Part shown: piece after piece, positions 20,294 through 22,352 of the stretch | How the letters are laid out: every line of letters starts with the position of its first letter | How positions within the stretch are numbered: position 1 is the stretch's first letter | IMG/VR virus record: IMGVR_UViG_3300014501_000085 | Location: 1 to 22,352 of that record | DNA length: 22,352 bases | Strand: one strand, 5' to 3' | Source of the DNA: a virus | Notes under the pieces: model-generated | Database searches by the model: none | Told to the model about the DNA's origin: nothing | What the model saw: only the letters and a program-made list of their open reading frames with translations | Position numbers and translations under genes: made by a program

Positions 20294-20418
20294 GTGTAGT
20301 AGTGACACAGAACAACCAGCACCACCGCAACTGGGATCAGCGCAGGCCAACGCATGCATACGCCGATGACCCCAGGAGAAGATGCAATGTTCATGACCAC
20401 ATCAAAGAACGTCTTCAT
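20290..20418 (-). CDS. Mini membrane protein, copy B (42 aa)
   Basis: ATG 20418 with AAGGGG 7 nt upstream. Product: MKTFFDVVMNIASSPGVIGV then CMRWPALIPVAVVLVVLCHY YT. One C-terminal transmembrane helix after an MRWP motif. Its partner at 20421-20528 has the same MRWP-hydrophobic layout, so the pair probably arose by duplication. The stop overlaps the ASCH gene. Function unknown. Confidence 0.65.
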   Translation of the reverse strand: MKTFFDVVMNIASSPGVIGVCMRWPALIPVAVVLVVLCHYYT

Positions 20419-20420
20419 GC

Positions 20421-20528
20421 TTACCCCTTGTAGGCAGCGTAGCAAGCGCCACAGGCAGCAACGACTGCGGCCAGTACCGGCCACCGCATAACTACGTTGA
20501 CGATGAATGAGTTGAACGGGAAGTACAT
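20421..20528 (-). CDS. Mini membrane protein, copy A (35 aa)
   Basis: ATG 20528 shortly after the stop of the exported protein gene, which ends at 20530. Product: MYFPFNSFIVNVVMRWPVLA then AVVAACGACYAAYKG. One hydrophobic helix after MRWP, with a basic C-terminal end. The TAA precedes copy B's ATG by 2 nt and its AAGGGGTAA serves as copy B's ribosome-binding site. Too short for family assignment. Confidence 0.6.
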   Translation of the reverse strand: MYFPFNSFIVNVVMRWPVLAAVVAACGACYAAYKG

Positions 20529-20529
20529 C

Positions 20530-21000
20530 TCATTTCCCCTTGAGGTTCCAGCCGAACCAGTAGCTGACATACGCCTGCACTCCAGCGCCATTCATACCAG
20601 GGGTTGAACTGCTCACGAGAGTGCGGCCGTCCCAGCCGTCACCCCAATGATGCTCATACGACTCTTCAACTCCTAGAGTAACGATGCCGTCGCCGAAGTG
20701 GCGATCAACGCGCATACCAACAGCCGGGATCATCTTGTCGTTGTATGACAGGTGATTGTGGTCGTCGCTGATGGTGAAGCTGGCGTATGTGTCGAACGTG
20801 AACTTGCCGAACTTATACCAGTCAATACCTTGGGTGATCTTACCCATGTACAGCACGTTGCCGGTCTCGGGAGTGTTAGCCATCACGCTACTTGGAGCGA
20901 TCACAGCACCCCAGGACGAACCGGGGTATGCGAGCGGGCCATCAGCGAGCACAGCAGACGAAGCGAGAATCGCAGCGACTGCAAACGATAAGGTCTTCAT
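20530..21000 (-). CDS. Exported beta-rich protein next to glycosyltransferase (156 aa)
   Basis: Signal peptide MKTLSFAVAAILASSAVLA, cleaved before DG; AAGGAA ribosome-binding site 10 nt upstream decides this start over the longer ORF. The mature part has regular beta strands: LYMGKITQGIDWYKFGKFTF, TYASFTISDDHNHLSY, PAVGMRVDRHFGDGIVTLGV, and ends with QAYVSYWFGWNLKGK. Repeating amphipathic strands and a C-terminal aromatic strand suggest a small outer-membrane barrel or a periplasmic sheet like the BcsS-type accessory proteins of polysaccharide synthesis; the neighbouring glycosyltransferase supports a link to surface glycan, but this is inference. It follows the glycosyltransferase by 14 nt, probably as one operon. 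Confidence 0.7.
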   Translation of the reverse strand: MKTLSFAVAAILASSAVLADGPLAYPGSSWGAVIAPSSVMANTPETGNVLYMGKITQGIDWYKFGKFTFDTYASFTISDDHNHLSYNDKMIPAVGMRVDRHFGDGIVTLGVEESYEHHWGDGWDGRTLVSSSTPGMNGAGVQAYVSYWFGWNLKGK

Positions 21001-21014
21001 GAGAAACGGTTCCT

Positions 21015-22076
21015 TTAGGTTGTGATAAAATCGTAACGCTGAACTTTGTTCCATGCCAGGATCTTTTTCCGGCACAGAATAATCTCTACGAAACTACTCA
21101 GGAAGGCGTACAGATTCAGATACGCCAGCCAGTAAAAAATCGGCACCTTACACAGTACATCCCAGCGCTTTGTCTTGAGCGCGATGACAACACCTACCCC
21201 CAAGTAGCACAGCATATCAACCAATACCCCAAAGCCTACCCATTTTAACGGGAACAGCCAGCACAGGATCGGCAGAGTGAATAGTCGATTGAGTAGTAGG
21301 GTGTCGAGTACAAGATACATCATGTACCAGTCAACAGGTAGTTTCTTCGTGAACGCAAACGTCTTGTGCTTGAGAATGATCTGCCAGAAGCCACGGTTCC
21401 ACCGCATATTCTGCTTCATGTAGTCCTTGAAAGTACTTGGGTCCTGGGTACTGACGCCAGCTGCGTGGATGTACTTGATCTTCCCCTTCATCCTGTGGAC
21501 CTGTATCGTCAGATCCATGTCTTCCGCGAGCGTACCTGAGTCTATATTCAATTTCATCAAGTCGGCCAGCTTGTACATCGAGGCACAGCCCGGCGAGACG
21601 GTAATCATGTTGAAGTTTGCTTGACCGCCCTTGATGACCTCGTGCGAGAAGGTGTACTCATACGCGCGCAGAGCGGCCCAGATATGGTTGTTCTTGGCAG
21701 ACTTGACCTGCCCTATCAAAAGCGTAGCGTCCGGGTGAGTCTCGGCCGCTTCGTACATCGCGTTCAGGAACTGCGACTCGACCTTGGAGTCAGCGTCAAC
21801 GAACACGACCCAATCGTACTTGTTCTGAAGCTGGAAGTGAGCGAGCCCGTGGTTCTGTGCGTTCGCCTTGCAGCCGCCCTTCTCAGGGACGGTGTAGACA
21901 TTGGCTCCCCTGCGGCGCGCTAGTGCTGCCGTCGCGTCTGACGACATGTCATCTACAACGTAGATGTCACGGCACTCGAACCCGGCGTCACGCAGAGAAT
22001 CGAGCGTACCTTCGATCACGCGCGCCTCGTTGAACGCTGGAATCAGCACACAGATTTTAGGACCGTCATTACTCAT
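21015..22076 (-). CDS. Membrane-bound family-2 glycosyltransferase (353 aa)
   Basis: A GT-A fold with the landmarks of processive or lipid-linked family-2 enzymes: CVLIPAFNEARVIEGTLDSL (10-29), YVVDDMSSDATAALA (39-53, with DD), WVVFVDADS (89-97, DxD), TVSPGCASMYK (159-169), GTLAEDMDLT (181-190, ED) and QNMRWNRGFWQ (222-232, Q..RW). The C-terminal third holds three or four transmembrane helices (about 253-275, 277-302, 312-336). These motifs match the chitin/hyaluronan/cellulose-synthase branch, smaller than bacterial cellulose synthase and lacking a PilZ domain. It should transfer sugar from a nucleotide-sugar at the inner membrane, possibly altering the host surface. It has no Shine-Dalgarno; TATACT lies 7 nt before the ATG. 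Confidence 0.92.
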   Translation of the reverse strand: MSNDGPKICVLIPAFNEARVIEGTLDSLRDAGFECRDIYVVDDMSSDATAALARRRGANVYTVPEKGGCKANAQNHGLAHFQLQNKYDWVVFVDADSKVESQFLNAMYEAAETHPDATLLIGQVKSAKNNHIWAALRAYEYTFSHEVIKGGQANFNMITVSPGCASMYKLADLMKLNIDSGTLAEDMDLTIQVHRMKGKIKYIHAAGVSTQDPSTFKDYMKQNMRWNRGFWQIILKHKTFAFTKKLPVDWYMMYLVLDTLLLNRLFTLPILCWLFPLKWVGFGVLVDMLCYLGVGVVIALKTKRWDVLCKVPIFYWLAYLNLYAFLSSFVEIILCRKKILAWNKVQRYDFITT

Positions 22077-22083
22077 GTCAGGG

Positions 22084-22089
22084 AGTATA
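22084..22089 (-). promoter_or_regulatory. -10-like box just upstream of glycosyltransferase start
   Basis: TATACT on the minus strand ends 7 nt before the ATG at 22076, so transcription would begin at or beside the start codon (leaderless message). No clear -35 box. Read-through from the tRNA cluster is the alternative. Confidence 0.3.
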
Positions 22090-22113
22090 CACGAACCGGA
22101 GATCTTGGGAAGG

Positions 22114-22189
22114 TTGCGCGGGCTGGATTTGAACCAGCGATGTTTGCCTTATGAGGGCAACGCTTTAAGCCGGACTAAGCTACCGCGCG
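22114..22189 (-). tRNA. tRNA with CAU anticodon (Met, or Ile2)
   Basis: Folds as a complete 76-nt cloverleaf. Acceptor CGCGCGG/CCGCGCA has a C1-A72 mismatch and six pairs. D stem is GCTT/AAGC. The anticodon arm is TTGCC-CTCATAA-GGCAA, anticodon CAU. The T arm is GCTGG-TTCAAAT-CCAGC. Discriminator A; the 3' end continues CCT, so CCA is not encoded. The C1-A72 mismatch is an initiator-tRNA feature, but C11-G24 and an anticodon stem without three GC pairs are elongator features. Could be read as Met or, if lysidine-modified, as Ile (AUA). Confidence 0.85.
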
Positions 22190-22193
22190 GCAA

Positions 22194-22268
22194 TGGCTCC
22201 GAGAGATGGATTCGAACCACCGACATCCGCCTTAACAGGGCGTCACTCTACCACTGAGTTATCCCGGA
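22194..22268 (-). tRNA. tRNA-Asn (GUU), CCA encoded
   Basis: Acceptor TCCGGGA/TCTCGGA (one G-U), D stem ACTC/GAGT, anticodon loop CTGTTAA with GUU, T arm GGTGG-TTCGAAT-CCATC (one G-U), discriminator G as in bacterial tRNA-Asn, followed by an encoded CCA (22194-22196). The anticodon stem ACGCC/GGCGG has an A-G mismatch at 27-43 and four good pairs. Four nt separate it from the tRNA-CAU gene. Confidence 0.88.
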
Positions 22269-22275
22269 ACAAACA

Positions 22276-22352
22276 TGGCGAGACGGCAAGGACTCGAACC
22301 GAGCGAGCTGACTCCGTGCAAGGGAATCCTGGGTGCCCTGCCCACAGCCCAA
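22276..22352 (-). tRNA. tRNA-like element at window edge (anticodon loop UGC?)
   Basis: The 3' part is tRNA-like: T loop TTCGAGT, then CCGTCTC, G and encoded CCA (22276-22278). An arm ATTCC-CTTGCAC-GGAGT would give anticodon UGC (Ala), and TGGG/CCCA could be a D stem. But the T stem CTCGG/CCTTG has two mismatches, and no 5' strand matching CCGTCTC is present before the window ends. Either the gene extends past the edge with unusual loops or it is a decayed tRNA. Confidence 0.4.

Noticed and set aside
20530-21075. Longer start for the exported beta-rich protein
   Set aside because: The upstream 25 codons lie within the end of the glycosyltransferase; signal peptide and AAGGAA site support 21000.

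Overview
The window looks like part of a tailed-phage genome (or a prophage), probably podovirus-like and probably from a Gram-negative host. The support is: a co-directional block of virion genes with two recognisable head-tail adaptor proteins and tail fibres; dozens of tiny, tightly overlapping genes; a tandem tRNA cluster; and several lipoprotein or signal-peptide proteins that suit an outer membrane. Terminase, portal, major capsid, polymerase, integrase and endolysin are not visible here, so the window covers only part of the genome. The species cannot be named from this sequence.

Layout. (1) 1-11423, minus strand: late/virion operon read right to left. It starts at an extended -10 promoter near 11500 and runs: decoration-like protein (255 aa), an internal terminator/promoter element, a 75-aa protein, a 403-aa modular beta-rich virion protein, adaptor 1 (234 aa), a 26-aa mini-ORF, a virion protein whose start codon appears to be ATC, adaptor 2 (237 aa), a glycine-rich tail fibre, a Gly/Ala/Thr-rich virion protein (628 aa), a 745-aa tail protein and a collagen-like fibre cut by the window edge. 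Most junctions are TAATG or ATGA overlaps. (2) 11424-11587: divergent promoter region. (3) 11588-16103, plus strand: about 18 small, mostly unknown genes in ATGA-overlap chains, driven by several sigma-70-type promoters (the best is TTGACA-17-TATACT at 13680). They include a DUF6876-like protein, a small lipoprotein with a small membrane protein, and a DnaJ-type zinc-finger protein. (4) 16078-16192: a compact putative small-RNA gene, with a promoter, three consecutive hairpins and a U-tract terminator. The last hairpin also separates the convergent transcription units. (5) 16191-19858, minus strand: a cargo block rich in membrane and exported proteins (signal peptides, a lipoprotein with an Fn3-like domain, a Gly/His-rich protein, a GGX-repeat protein), plus zinc-binding and other small proteins. 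(6) 19874-22076, minus strand: an ASCH-domain protein, two paralogous mini membrane proteins, an exported beta-rich protein and a membrane-anchored family-2 glycosyltransferase. (7) 22114-22352: tRNAs on the minus strand, namely tRNA-CAU, tRNA-Asn(GUU) and a poorly folding third tRNA-like element at the edge.

How it may fit together (inference): the left block builds the neck, tail and fibres. The plus-strand block looks like early host-takeover genes. The right block looks like cargo that remodels the host envelope (glycosyltransferase, lipoprotein, periplasmic and small membrane proteins), possibly for superinfection exclusion or receptor masking. The strongest candidates for something undescribed are the three-hairpin RNA at 16113-16192, the ATC-start/mini-ORF junction at 8299-8383, and the envelope-directed cargo cluster.
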